A model generated the notes under the pieces. The model worked only from the letters and a program-made list of their open reading frames with translations, was not told where the DNA came from and did no database searches. From Arenibacter sp. F26102 (lineage in GTDB: Bacteria > Bacteroidota > Bacteroidia > Flavobacteriales > Flavobacteriaceae), in contig NZ_JALKBC010000008.1 in assembly GCF_023015865.1 (NCBI RefSeq), forward strand, positions 156,428 to 220,427: DNA of 64,000 nt, written 5' to 3'. Position 1 is the first letter of the stretch. Every line of letters starts with the position of its first letter. Below, piece by piece: positions 8,712 through 17,093 of this stretch. The position numbers and the translations under genes are program-made.

Positions 8712-9551
8712 ATGAAGAATATATTGATACCCACGGACTTTTCTGACAATGCTTGGAACGCCATTAAATATGGAACTGCATTGTACCATAAAACCAGATG
8801 CACTTTTCATATAATTCATATCAATCCCATTTCCTACAATTCCGGCGGAGAAGCTGCCATGTATGTTTCACCAGAATTACTTGAGGAAACCATTTTAAAG
8901 GAAAGCAATGAAAAATTGGAACATTTACTTAAAGATGTTGAACGCTTGCCGCTTAACACCAAACATACCTTTAAAACAACAGCTCTCTACGGATTTTTTA
9001 CCGATCACATAAAGCAGGAGGTCAAGGATAAAAATATCGACCTGATCATTATGGGGACTAAAGGAGCTACCGGCCTAAAAGCTGTTTCCTTGGGAAGCAA
9101 CACAGGTAACGTGCTCACCAAAGTAAGATGTGCCGTTCTGGCTGTTCCCGAGGATGCCGAGTACACTTCCCCAAGGGAAATAGGATTTCCTACAGATTAC
9201 CAATTAAGCTATGAAATAAAGGTTCTTGACCAAATTAAGGAACTTGCCTTAATGCACAATTCCGCATTACGGTTCCTTTATGTAGCCAAAAAAGGAGAAA
9301 ACCTTAACGAAATGCAGCTGAATAACAAGGAATTTTTAAAAAACTATTTCAGGGAAAACGAACACTCCTTTTATGTTCTAACAGAAAAAAAACTGGATGA
9401 TGCTGTTCAAGCCTTTGTAGAAAGTAGGGACCTGGACATGTTGGTGATGGTGGCCAAGAACTTAAACTTTCTAGAGCGCATCCTCTTTAAACCAATGGTA
9501 GAAAAGATAAGTTACCATACCAAGATTCCATTTCTAATAGTACACGAATAA
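8712..9551 (+). CDS. Universal stress protein, two-domain
   Basis: A 279-residue protein with its own operator-linked promoter. It starts ILIPTDFSDNAW. The ATP loop MGTKGATGLKAVSLGSNTG is intact. The second domain begins IGFPTDYQ and ends VAKNLNFLERILF, nearly the tail of the USP at 4195; the two therefore form a subgroup. It converges with the thioredoxin gene, whose stop lies only about 20 bp downstream. Confidence 0.92.
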   Translation: MKNILIPTDFSDNAWNAIKYGTALYHKTRCTFHIIHINPISYNSGGEAAMYVSPELLEETILKESNEKLEHLLKDVERLPLNTKHTFKTTALYGFFTDHIKQEVKDKNIDLIIMGTKGATGLKAVSLGSNTGNVLTKVRCAVLAVPEDAEYTSPREIGFPTDYQLSYEIKVLDQIKELALMHNSALRFLYVAKKGENLNEMQLNNKEFLKNYFRENEHSFYVLTEKKLDDAVQAFVESRDLDMLVMVAKNLNFLERILFKPMVEKISYHTKIPFLIVHE

Positions 9552-9574
9552 AAATAATACAGGGATACTTAAAA

Positions 9575-9874
9575 TTAAATATGCTGGCGAACAACACTTA
9601 TTATATCGTTCTTTTGTAGCACTCCAGACTGCCTCCAAACCTGTTTTCCATTTTTAAACAGCAACATGGTAGGCACTCCCTTAACTTGATAAGTACTTGC
9701 CAAGGATTGATTCTTATCTACATCTATCTTAACAATTTTCAGTGCGTTGCCCATTTCGTCCTTAACCTCCTTCAAAATAGGTGCCAGCATTTTACAAGGT
9801 CCGCACCAATCGGCATGAAAATCAACTAAAACTGGGGTATCTGAATTAATGATATTACTAAAACTACTCTTCAT
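9575..9874 (-). CDS. trxA: Thioredoxin
   Basis: A 99-residue thioredoxin with the active site WCGPC (Cys24, Cys27), the cis-proline segment GVPTML and the usual length for the family. It reduces disulfides of cytoplasmic proteins with electrons from thioredoxin reductase. I start at ATG 9874; a TTG at 9892 would add six lysine-rich residues and overlap the promoter. It is divergent from the USP at 9991 and shares with it one Crp-like palindrome, located 23 bp from a -7 element on both sides. That suggests co-induction with the USPs. Confidence 0.95.
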   Translation of the reverse strand: MKSSFSNIINSDTPVLVDFHADWCGPCKMLAPILKEVKDEMGNALKIVKIDVDKNQSLASTYQVKGVPTMLLFKNGKQVWRQSGVLQKNDIISVVRQHI

Positions 9875-9893
9875 AATTATTTTTTTTGCCAAG

Positions 9894-9967
9894 TAAAATT
9901 ACCAAAACAATGAAGATACTGAACTGACCGATATCATGGTTTTCAAAATTATTCTGATCTAGTTTTA
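9894..9967. promoter_or_regulatory. Symmetric divergent promoter with one Crp/Fnr-type operator
   Basis: The palindrome TGACCGATATCA is at 9925-9936. On the + strand 23 bp lead to TAGTTTTA (9960-9967), serving the USP at 9991. On the - strand 23 bp lead to TAATTTTA (9901-9894), serving trxA. Both elements match TAnnTTTG except for a final A. One central dimer could activate both promoters from the same distance. Confidence 0.65.
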
Positions 9968-9990
9968 CGGCACTAAAGTTATAAAATATC

Positions 9991-10830
9991 ATGAAACGAA
10001 TTTTGCTTCCTACCGATTTTTCAGACTATTCCTTTCAGGCCATAGGTTACGCTTTGAGCCTTTTCAAAAATATAAATTGCAGGTTTTTCCTGATTCATAC
10101 CTATATGCCTCCAGTGTATAATGCGGAATATTTAGTTGGTAGTCCGGGACTTATAGGTCTGGGCGATGTAATGCAGGAAACATCCATGACACAACTGGAA
10201 AAACTAAAAAATCGACTTCAAAAGGAACACAATAATTCCAAGCACAGTTTTACTGTACAAACCTCATTTAACACCCTCTTGAACGAGGTTATGGAAACAG
10301 TTGAATCCGAAGGTATAGATTTGGTGGTTATGGGGACCAAAGGTGCCACAGGAGCTAAGGAAATCCTTTTTGGGACGAATACTGTACACATTATAAAAAA
10401 AGCCAATTGCCCTGTTCTAGTTATACCCCCAAATTTTGAGTACGAAAATCCCTTGGAAATATTATTTCCAACAGATTTTGAAATAGGGTACAATAAAGAA
10501 TTACTAGCACCTCTTTTAGATATCGCTGAGGAGCATGGATCCCAAATTAATGTACTGCATGTATCCACAGGATATAAGCTTACTAAAGATCAAGAAAAAC
10601 AAAAAAAGGGACTGGAAAAGATTTTAGAAAAAAGGGCGCTGTTTCACGATGTGCCCAGCAATGACATTATAAATGCCATCAATGCCTTCCAAGCCAAGGA
10701 AAAAATTAACCTCTTGGTCATGATTCAGAACAAACATACCTTTTTTGAGCGTCTATTTATTGAGCCTGTAATTAAAAAAATAGGTTTTCATGTCAATATC
10801 CCTTTTATGGTTATTCCACAATTAAAATAA
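9991..10830 (+). CDS. Universal stress protein, two-domain
   Basis: A 279-residue protein. ILLPTDFSDYSF opens domain one. The ATP loop MGTKGATGAKEILFGTNTV is intact. The second domain starts ILFPTDFE and ends QNKHTFFERLF then IPFMVIPQ. It is the first of a two-gene operon (next start six bases after its stop) and is read from the divergent promoter shared with trxA. Function beyond ATP binding is unknown. Confidence 0.92.
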   Translation: MKRILLPTDFSDYSFQAIGYALSLFKNINCRFFLIHTYMPPVYNAEYLVGSPGLIGLGDVMQETSMTQLEKLKNRLQKEHNNSKHSFTVQTSFNTLLNEVMETVESEGIDLVVMGTKGATGAKEILFGTNTVHIIKKANCPVLVIPPNFEYENPLEILFPTDFEIGYNKELLAPLLDIAEEHGSQINVLHVSTGYKLTKDQEKQKKGLEKILEKRALFHDVPSNDIINAINAFQAKEKINLLVMIQNKHTFFERLFIEPVIKKIGFHVNIPFMVIPQLK

Positions 10831-10836
10831 CGGAGA

Positions 10837-11685
10837 ATGAAAAATATACTTGTAGCGACAGATTTTTCCAATAATGCGTATTGCGCCCTTTTCTATGCAA
10901 CAAAACTTTTGGCCTCCCAGTCCTGTACATTTCACATTCTGAACACCTATTCCGAGCTCACCATTTCTTCAGGCAAAACACTTCCGGTCTTGGGGATTAA
11001 AAAATATTTGAAACAATTGGAAACTGAATCCCAGGAAAAAATCACCCATATTAAGCACAAAATAGTCTTGGATAACGAGAATCCGCTTCACACCTTCAAT
11101 ACTATTTCCCTAAAAGGTGATTTGGTCGATATTATAGAGCAAAAGGTCAAAGAACTTAGTATTGATTTAATAACCATGGGGAATAAAGGGCTGACAGAGA
11201 CTGCCGACATATTCTTTGGGAGCAATTCCATAAAGGTAGCCAATAACATAAAAGAATGCCCATTGTTGGCCATACCGGGTGAAATGGATTTTCACCCACC
11301 AAAGGAAATAGCCTTTGTTACCGACCTGAGAAAGAATTGTGATCAAAAAACACTTGCCCCTCTTTTGTACATTTCCTCTTTATCCAAGGCCTCCATTAGG
11401 GTTGTGCACGTACATGAACAACATATTTTGAACACGACCCAAGAAGCGAACAGAAAGCAATTGGAAGAAGCTCTAAGCTCCCTAGGACATTCTTTTCAAT
11501 GGATAAGGAACTTTGACGACAAGGCTAAGGTTATAGACGTTTTTTTGGAAAAACTGAAAGTGGATATGTACGCCATGGTGCACGAAAAAAGGAGCCTTTT
11601 TGAAAAACTTACCCGAGAGCCTATAGTGAAAGATCTAAGTATGTATTCCGATATTCCATTTTTAATCCTTCCACCGTTGGCATGA
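10837..11685 (+). CDS. Universal stress protein, two-domain, divergent nucleotide loop
   Basis: A 282-residue protein, second in the operon. It starts ILVATDFSNNAY. The loop reads MGNKGLTETADIFFGSNSI: the framing glycines remain but the inner TGAKE is replaced by TETAD, so nucleotide affinity may differ. The second domain begins IAFVTDLR and ends HEKRSLFEKLT. Its stop codon TGA (11683-11685) is also the first half-site of the next Crp-like operator. Confidence 0.9.
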   Translation: MKNILVATDFSNNAYCALFYATKLLASQSCTFHILNTYSELTISSGKTLPVLGIKKYLKQLETESQEKITHIKHKIVLDNENPLHTFNTISLKGDLVDIIEQKVKELSIDLITMGNKGLTETADIFFGSNSIKVANNIKECPLLAIPGEMDFHPPKEIAFVTDLRKNCDQKTLAPLLYISSLSKASIRVVHVHEQHILNTTQEANRKQLEEALSSLGHSFQWIRNFDDKAKVIDVFLEKLKVDMYAMVHEKRSLFEKLTREPIVKDLSMYSDIPFLILPPLA

Positions 11686-11725
11686 CGATTGTCATAGTAA
11701 CTGTGACTATAGCCCATTATATTTA
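11683..11725 (+). promoter_or_regulatory. Crp/Fnr-type operator overlapping a stop codon, with -7 element
   Basis: TGACGATTGTCA at 11683-11694 begins with the stop codon of the preceding USP. After 23 bp comes TATATTTA (11718-11725). The next gene starts at 11752. A separate 17-bp imperfect palindrome, GTCATAGT-A-ACTGTGAC, overlaps it at 11691-11707 and could form a small hairpin. Confidence 0.65.
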
Positions 11726-11751
11726 GTACATCAATCTAAAGAAGAATTGTT

Positions 11752-12597
11752 ATGGACAAAAGAATATTAATTCCTACCGATTTCTCCAAGAACGCACTGA
11801 ATGCCGCGCGCTATGCCTTGGATCTATATGCAAAGCTCAACTGCGAATTCTACTTTTTAAACGTTTTCCGGTTGGATCATTACACTACCAATACCTTGAT
11901 AATGCCAGAGCCTGGCAGCCCGGAATTTGAAGCAGCAAAAGCTAAATCGGAAGAAGGTTTTGCCAAACTATTGGACATGCTGGAGCTTCACCACGATAAT
12001 CCCAAACATAGCTATCACACCATTTCTTCTTTCAATTTTCTTTCGGAGGCCATTAAACAGACCATAGCAAGTAAAGATATAGAACTTGTGGTCATGGGCA
12101 CCCAAGGAGCTACTGGTGCCAAAGGGATTATTTTTGGAAGTAATACTGTGAATGCCATGGAGAAAATAAGGGAATGCCCAGTAATGGCCATTCCTGAGGA
12201 TCTACGGTTTTCGGTTCCCAAGGAAATTGTCTTCCCCACCAATTATAAATCCACCTTTAGGCGTAAGGAATTAAATTATTTGATAGAGATTGCTTTGATG
12301 CACCAAACATCTATAAGCGTTTTGCATTTTAAAAAGGAAACTTCCTTGGACGAGAGCCAAGAGGCCAACAAACAGCTCTTGGACGACATTCTGGAAAATG
12401 TAGACCATAGCTTCCACACCCTTACTGATAAAAACGTAGCCCGAGGAATAACTTCTTTTGTAGAAAGTAGAAAGAGTGACATGATTGCGTTTATCAACAA
12501 AAAGCATTTCCTCTTTAATAGCATATTTTCAAGGCCATTGGTCAAGGAGATTGGCTATGATGCCAAAGTTCCTATTTTGGCTTTAAACGAATCCTAG
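11752..12597 (+). CDS. Universal stress protein, two-domain
   Basis: A 281-residue protein, tenth and last USP of the array. ILIPTDFSKNAL opens domain one. The ATP loop MGTQGATGAKGIIFGSNTV is intact. Domain two opens IVFPTNYK and ends NKKHFLFNSIF then VPILALNE. It has its own operator-linked promoter. The following gene is 152 bp away and shows only a weak half-operator. Confidence 0.92.
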   Translation: MDKRILIPTDFSKNALNAARYALDLYAKLNCEFYFLNVFRLDHYTTNTLIMPEPGSPEFEAAKAKSEEGFAKLLDMLELHHDNPKHSYHTISSFNFLSEAIKQTIASKDIELVVMGTQGATGAKGIIFGSNTVNAMEKIRECPVMAIPEDLRFSVPKEIVFPTNYKSTFRRKELNYLIEIALMHQTSISVLHFKKETSLDESQEANKQLLDDILENVDHSFHTLTDKNVARGITSFVESRKSDMIAFINKKHFLFNSIFSRPLVKEIGYDAKVPILALNES

Positions 12598-12749
12598 AGC
12601 ATTGAATTATGAAATGAGCCACATTAGTTCTCAATATTAACCCAGAAGTATAATGGCGAATTCCAAGATTCATGAACAAAGTATAAAACCAAAAGAGAAG
12701 GTTGTGAATAATTGCATCTGACCTCTTAATAACAAATAAATATAAACAG

Positions 12750-13163
12750 ATGAAAAATATTGGAATATGGATGGATAAGGAAAAAGCCCATATCATCCGT
12801 TTGGATAACAAAGACGAAAACATGGAAACCATTTTTTCGGAAGTAGAATTTTTTAATCGTAAAGGAACATCGGGACCTAGGGTCAAAACTGGTGCGACCC
12901 AGGATGTTAAGCATGAACGCACCTATTTGGAAAGGGAAAAAGCTCAACTAAAAACGTATTTCAAAAAACTCGTAGATGCTGTAGGTGATGCAGATGCCAT
13001 TGCACTATTTGGACCGGCGGATACCAATGAAAAGTTTAGAAAAGAACTGTTGGAAAACCATAAAGGCTTAGCAAATAAATTAAAAGCGGTCACCAAAGCC
13101 GACAGCATGACCGAGAACCAGACCAAAGCCTTGGTTAGGGACTTTTTCGGACAGAAAAAATAG
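12750..13163 (+). CDS. Small stress protein, possibly eRF1/host-attachment-like fold
   Basis: A 137-residue soluble protein. The opening strand (NIGIWMDKEKAHII) and the later segment ALFGPADTNEKFRKELLE recall the small bacterial eRF1-domain-3 or host-attachment-like family, in which a strand-loop AlxGPxxxxxxFxxxL is typical. That match is from memory of the motif and is not firm. The C-terminus is lysine-rich. A weak site (TGA-N6-GCA at 12705-12716) lies upstream. A 10-bp hairpin follows the stop before the MscS gene. It may lead an operon with 13235, 14136 and 14985. Confidence 0.5.
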   Translation: MKNIGIWMDKEKAHIIRLDNKDENMETIFSEVEFFNRKGTSGPRVKTGATQDVKHERTYLEREKAQLKTYFKKLVDAVGDADAIALFGPADTNEKFRKELLENHKGLANKLKAVTKADSMTENQTKALVRDFFGQKK

Positions 13164-13184
13164 TTCGATAATTTTTAATTGGAA

Positions 13185-13215
13185 GACCGGTAAAACAATA
13201 TTTGGTTTACCGGTC
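13185..13215 (+). terminator. Intergenic hairpin, weak terminator or mRNA stabiliser
   Basis: A perfect 10-bp stem (GACCGGTAAA at 13185-13194 with TTTACCGGTC at 13206-13215) and an 11-base loop. No clear T run follows, so partial termination or message stabilisation between 12750 and the MscS gene is more likely than a full stop. Confidence 0.5.
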
Positions 13216-13234
13216 CTATTAAAATCAATTGCCC

Positions 13235-14134
13235 ATGAACAGTCCCTTGGACTTTATTAACGACCCCGTAGTATTACGGATTGCAAAACTTTTATTGTGG
13301 ATACTGGCCATTGTGCTGTCAATTGGTTTTTTACGGAAGATCCTAAAGAAAAGAATAGAGAACGTCTCCGTTAGATATAAGGCGCAAAAAGGAGTAGAAG
13401 TCATTGGTTATATACTAATAGCGCTATTGATCCTAATGGCCTTTACTGTAGAAAACATTAAGGATTACACCATTATCATTGGCCTATTCACAGCAGGAAT
13501 AACATTTACCTTGCAGGAGTTGATATTGAGTATAGCCGGATCTTTTTATATCTTTTTTGTAAGGGTCTATAAACCAGGAGACCGTATAGAGATCAATGGT
13601 ATAAAAGGAGATGTAATTGACATTGATAGTATATATACTACTTTAATGGAAATTGGTGAATGGGTCAGCAGTGACAATTACTCGGGTAGGATAGTCAAGA
13701 TCAGTAATGCCTTTGTATTCAAAGGTCCTATTAAGAACTACTCCATGGACTTCCCCTTTGTTTGGGATGAACTCAATATACTCGTAACCTATGATTCAGA
13801 TGTTGCTCTGGCAAAAAAAATAGTACTGGAAAAGGCCACGGAATTCCTTTCTGACTATACCGAGAAATCCTTGGCAAAATGGGAGGAAATGGTGGAACAC
13901 TATTATATAGAAAATGCCAAAATAGCCCCTACCTTGGCCATTAGTCCTACAGACAACTGGATAGCTATAAATTTAAGATATATAACCGATTACAAATTAC
14001 GGCGGATTACAAAACATGAGTTGTTCGAGCAAATAGTGCTAGCCCTTATGGCCACAGATGGGAAGGTGAATCTAGCCTCCACCACCTTGCAACTTCTTAA
14101 AATACCGGAATTGGATATACATCTAAAGCAATGA
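13235..14134 (+). CDS. MscS-family mechanosensitive channel
   Basis: A 299-residue inner-membrane protein. Three hydrophobic segments are visible (about residues 13-32, 55-75 and 78-105), followed by the MscS beta domain (RVYKPGDRIEINGIKGDVIDIDSIYTT), a strong family signature. The channel opens under membrane tension and releases ions during osmotic downshift. I start at ATG 13235, since the TTG at 13229 adds only two residues. The next gene starts one base after its stop, so the two are probably translationally coupled. It lies within the stress island, and a second MscS protein is at 33994. Confidence 0.88.
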   Translation: MNSPLDFINDPVVLRIAKLLLWILAIVLSIGFLRKILKKRIENVSVRYKAQKGVEVIGYILIALLILMAFTVENIKDYTIIIGLFTAGITFTLQELILSIAGSFYIFFVRVYKPGDRIEINGIKGDVIDIDSIYTTLMEIGEWVSSDNYSGRIVKISNAFVFKGPIKNYSMDFPFVWDELNILVTYDSDVALAKKIVLEKATEFLSDYTEKSLAKWEEMVEHYYIENAKIAPTLAISPTDNWIAINLRYITDYKLRRITKHELFEQIVLALMATDGKVNLASTTLQLLKIPELDIHLKQ

Positions 14135-14135
14135 T

Positions 14136-14981
14136 ATGGAAAAAGAATTGGACATTGAAATCCTAAAGACCTCTGGAGAACGAGCAAAATTTTCTTTGGA
14201 TAAACTTCGCAATTCCCTTAAAAAAAGTGGTGCCGACCACAATTTGGTAGAACACATTGTTGGCCAAGTCAAGAATGAACTTTATGAGGGTATCTCTACC
14301 AACGAAATTTATAATAGAGCCTTTGCCCTTTTGAAAAAAAATAAATCGGTATTTGCCTCAAAATACAAATTAAAAAAAGCCCTATACGAATTGGGTCCCA
14401 CTGGATTTCCATTCGAACGTTTTGTGGCTGCCATCCTGGAATATTCAGGTTACCTTACCCGAGTGGATGAAATTATGAACGGCATCTGTGTTACGCATGA
14501 AATTGATGTAGTAGCCGAAAAAAATGGAACCGTCACCGTTATTGAATGTAAATTCCATTCCGAAGAGGGGCGTAACTGCAACGTTAAAATCCCCTTATAT
14601 ATACACTCCAGATATAACGATGTAAAAGCGTATTGGGCCACCAAGAAAAAAGACAATAGGCAACTGGATAAAGGTTGGGTAGTAACCAATACACGTTTTA
14701 CCAAAGATGCAATTGCCTATGGCAAATGCGCGGGGTTGTATCTTTTAAGTTGGGACTTTCCTTTTAATGATGGATTAAAGGACCGCATAGATCGTTTGGG
14801 GCTTTACCCGATAACTGTGTCCACCCTCCTAAGCAATAGAGAAAAACAGTTTTTACTGAGTAGGGATATTGTGCTTTGCAGGCAACTTTTGACGGATAAA
14901 TTCTTTTTGGATCACTTGGGAATTTCCAATACTAGAAAAGTGAAAATCTTGGAAGAAATAAAACAACTCTGTAATAATTAG
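14136..14981 (+). CDS. ATP-cone domain fused to Mrr-like restriction endonuclease domain
   Basis: A 281-residue protein. Residues about 5-90 form an ATP-cone, the nucleotide-sensing module of ribonucleotide reductases and NrdR (IEILKTSGERAKFSLDKLRNSL). Residues about 92-210 form a PD-(D/E)xK nuclease of the Mrr type with D124 (HEIDVV), E137 and K139 (VIECKFH), so the catalytic set appears intact. There is no methyltransferase or specificity subunit nearby, so this is not an ordinary restriction system. It sits one base after the MscS gene and three bases before a beta-CASP hydrolase, inside the stress island. Nucleotide-gated DNA or RNA cleavage is a reasonable but unproven idea. Confidence 0.8.
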   Translation: MEKELDIEILKTSGERAKFSLDKLRNSLKKSGADHNLVEHIVGQVKNELYEGISTNEIYNRAFALLKKNKSVFASKYKLKKALYELGPTGFPFERFVAAILEYSGYLTRVDEIMNGICVTHEIDVVAEKNGTVTVIECKFHSEEGRNCNVKIPLYIHSRYNDVKAYWATKKKDNRQLDKGWVVTNTRFTKDAIAYGKCAGLYLLSWDFPFNDGLKDRIDRLGLYPITVSTLLSNREKQFLLSRDIVLCRQLLTDKFFLDHLGISNTRKVKILEEIKQLCNN

Positions 14982-14984
14982 AAC

Positions 14985-16355
14985 TTGAACAGTATCAAAA
15001 TACATTTCCTCGGTGCTTCCGGAACCGTAACTGGCTCCAAATTTTATCTGGAAACCCCTGAATTGAATCTTATGATCGACTGCGGAATGTTCCAGGGTCT
15101 AAAAGAACTTAGACAACTTAATTGGTCTACCCTGCCCATAGATGCCTCTAAAATAGATATGGTCCTATTGACCCACGGACATCTGGACCATACAGGATAC
15201 TTACCAAGATTATTAAAGGAAGGGTTTAAAGGAAAAATTATAGGAACTGCACCTACATTGGCCGTAACCAGGATTATACTTTTGGACAGTGCCAAGATAC
15301 ATGAAGAAGAAGCCGAGCAAGCCAATAAGGAAGGATATAGCAAGCATAACCCAGCATTGCCTTTTTATACGATAAAAGAAGCCGAGCGCACTTTGGATTT
15401 GTTTCAATCCAAGGAGAAGGATGAATGGATAACCCTATCGGAACACATTCGCTTCAAATACAGATATAATGGCCACATCATTGGCGCTACCTTTATTGAA
15501 TTGGAAATTTATGGGAAGTTATTTGTTTTTTCAGGCGACATTGGCAGACTGCATGATGATCTACTAGACGCTCCAATGCGTCCAAAGTACGCCGATTATC
15601 TATTTGTAGAAAGCACCTATGGCAATAAATTACATCCCAAGGAAGATGTGGAAAGCATACTTAGTGGTCTTATTAAAACAACCATTCATGAAAGGGGTAA
15701 TCTAATAATCCCATCCTTCGCTGTGGAGCGTTTGCAATCTTTAATGTATCTCCTTTGGCAGATGTACAAAAAAAACAAAATACCCAATATTCCCGTTTTT
15801 ATAGATAGTCCTATGGGCAATAATGTGCTATCTATTTTTGAACAATTTCCACATTGGCATAAGCTACCCATGAACGAGTACCATGCCATGTGCAATCATT
15901 TTAATATTATAACATCCTATGCCGACACCTGGAAGACAATTGACGACCCCAGACCTAAAATTGTAATTGCCAGTAGCGGCATGGTTACCGGTGGCAGGGT
16001 ACTCACCTATCTAAAACAGCTGATCGATGTGGCATCAACATCGGTTTTGTTGGTTGGCTTCCAGGCTGAAGGTACCCGTGGGCGACAACTATTGGAAGGT
16101 GCCCATGAGCTTAAATTATTCGGAAAATACCATCCGGTTAAGGCTAAAATACATCATTTGGAAAGCCTTTCGGCCCATGCCGACCAGAGCGAGTTACTGG
16201 ATTGGATGAAGGATGTGGATAACATTCCGGAAACTGTATTCCTTATCCATGGCGAACCTACTTCCCTGGATGCGTTTAGTGTTAAAATAAAGGATGTTTA
16301 TGGTTGGAAGGTACACATCCCCAAACTGAACGAAGTACGGGGAATTTTAATCTAA
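14985..16355 (+). CDS. Metallo-beta-lactamase/beta-CASP RNA-processing-type hydrolase
   Basis: A 456-residue protein. The MBL core has the zinc motif THGHLDHTG (H64, H66, D68, H69) after an N-terminal strand FLGASGTVTGS. A beta-CASP insertion and the C-terminal motif SAHADQSELLDW match the CPSF73-like bacterial RNases and their relatives. The likely substrate is RNA. The start is a TTG three bases after the upstream stop; no ATG lies early enough to keep the conserved first strand, so a non-ATG start is needed. Operonic with the ATP-cone nuclease. Confidence 0.85.
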   Translation: MNSIKIHFLGASGTVTGSKFYLETPELNLMIDCGMFQGLKELRQLNWSTLPIDASKIDMVLLTHGHLDHTGYLPRLLKEGFKGKIIGTAPTLAVTRIILLDSAKIHEEEAEQANKEGYSKHNPALPFYTIKEAERTLDLFQSKEKDEWITLSEHIRFKYRYNGHIIGATFIELEIYGKLFVFSGDIGRLHDDLLDAPMRPKYADYLFVESTYGNKLHPKEDVESILSGLIKTTIHERGNLIIPSFAVERLQSLMYLLWQMYKKNKIPNIPVFIDSPMGNNVLSIFEQFPHWHKLPMNEYHAMCNHFNIITSYADTWKTIDDPRPKIVIASSGMVTGGRVLTYLKQLIDVASTSVLLVGFQAEGTRGRQLLEGAHELKLFGKYHPVKAKIHHLESLSAHADQSELLDWMKDVDNIPETVFLIHGEPTSLDAFSVKIKDVYGWKVHIPKLNEVRGILI

Positions 16356-16363
16356 AACAGAGA

Positions 16364-16406
16364 TGACAAATCTCATTGTGAGGGAATTAAGAAGTTACTA
16401 ACTTTA
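16364..16406 (+). promoter_or_regulatory. Crp/Fnr-type operator and -7 element
   Basis: TGACAAATCTCA at 16364-16375 (one deviation from TGAY-N4-RTCA), 23 bp, then TAACTTTA at 16399-16406. It serves the small gene at 16446. Confidence 0.6.
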
Positions 16407-16445
16407 TTCAACATCCAGTTATATGTAAATTAAGTAACCAAAATT

Positions 16446-16853
16446 ATGGACAAAGAGAATCAAGTAGCCCAATTACATTGGAAAGTTCAACAGTGGAAAT
16501 TACATTTTCAATTAATGGATGATGAAATTGTTTTTATAAATCAGTTGTTAAATTCAAATGCATTTAAGCCCAATATCCCCAATCTCTTTGAACACCTAAT
16601 GGATTACAAAACCCGTTTGGAAAAAATAAATAGTAGAAGTGAAACAATAAGAACTCAAATTTCAACACATGAAAACAATTTGGGCGGCATATCGGATAAG
16701 TCGGAGAGTTCAAGTGGTTTAAACATTAATAAAAAAAATGATCAAATTCAGGTAGAAGTTGATGCATGCTTGGGTGATTTTCAAAACTTGAAATCCGAAA
16801 TTTTTAATTATACTGGTGGCATTCTTTTAAATAATAACCCAGAAAGGAAATAA
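16446..16853 (+). CDS. Hypothetical coiled-coil stress-island protein
   Basis: A 135-residue protein I do not recognise. The first 75 residues are helical and probably coiled-coil (QLHWKVQQWKLHFQLMDDE). Then comes a serine- and asparagine-rich linker and a second short helix. There is no signal peptide or membrane segment. It has its own Crp-like operator with standard 23-bp spacing and is followed by another such site, which is the best clue that it acts in the same stress response. Function unknown. Confidence 0.6.
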   Translation: MDKENQVAQLHWKVQQWKLHFQLMDDEIVFINQLLNSNAFKPNIPNLFEHLMDYKTRLEKINSRSETIRTQISTHENNLGGISDKSESSSGLNINKKNDQIQVEVDACLGDFQNLKSEIFNYTGGILLNNNPERK

Positions 16854-16862
16854 TTGTTTAAC

Positions 16863-16905
16863 TGACCATCGTCATATTATTTCTTCAGAGCATGGGGTAA
16901 CTTGA
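16863..16905 (+). promoter_or_regulatory. Crp/Fnr-type operator with poor -7 element
   Basis: TGACCATCGTCA at 16863-16874 fits TGAY-N4-RTCA. At the 23-bp position the sequence is TAACTTGA (16898-16905), two mismatches from TAnnTTTG. The next gene starts about 190 bp further on, so either the leader is long or another promoter is used. Confidence 0.45.
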
Positions 16906-17093
16906 CCACCGTTCCAAACAATAATGATTAATTGAAAAAACTGTTGACATAAATTAATTTCATGATTTAATTGGGGAGAATGGCCAAAGGCTTTTGAACT
17001 TGTTCCCCATAGCAGAGCGCCTGCCACAACAAAATCTTAATGATGTTTTATGATGTACAGTCATTAGTCAATTATTTCAATAAAAATTATAAC

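Noticed and set aside
12705..12716. TGAATAATTGCA as a tenth Crp-like site before the 12750 gene
   Set aside because: The right half-site is GCA instead of TCA, and no -7 element lies 23 bp downstream.
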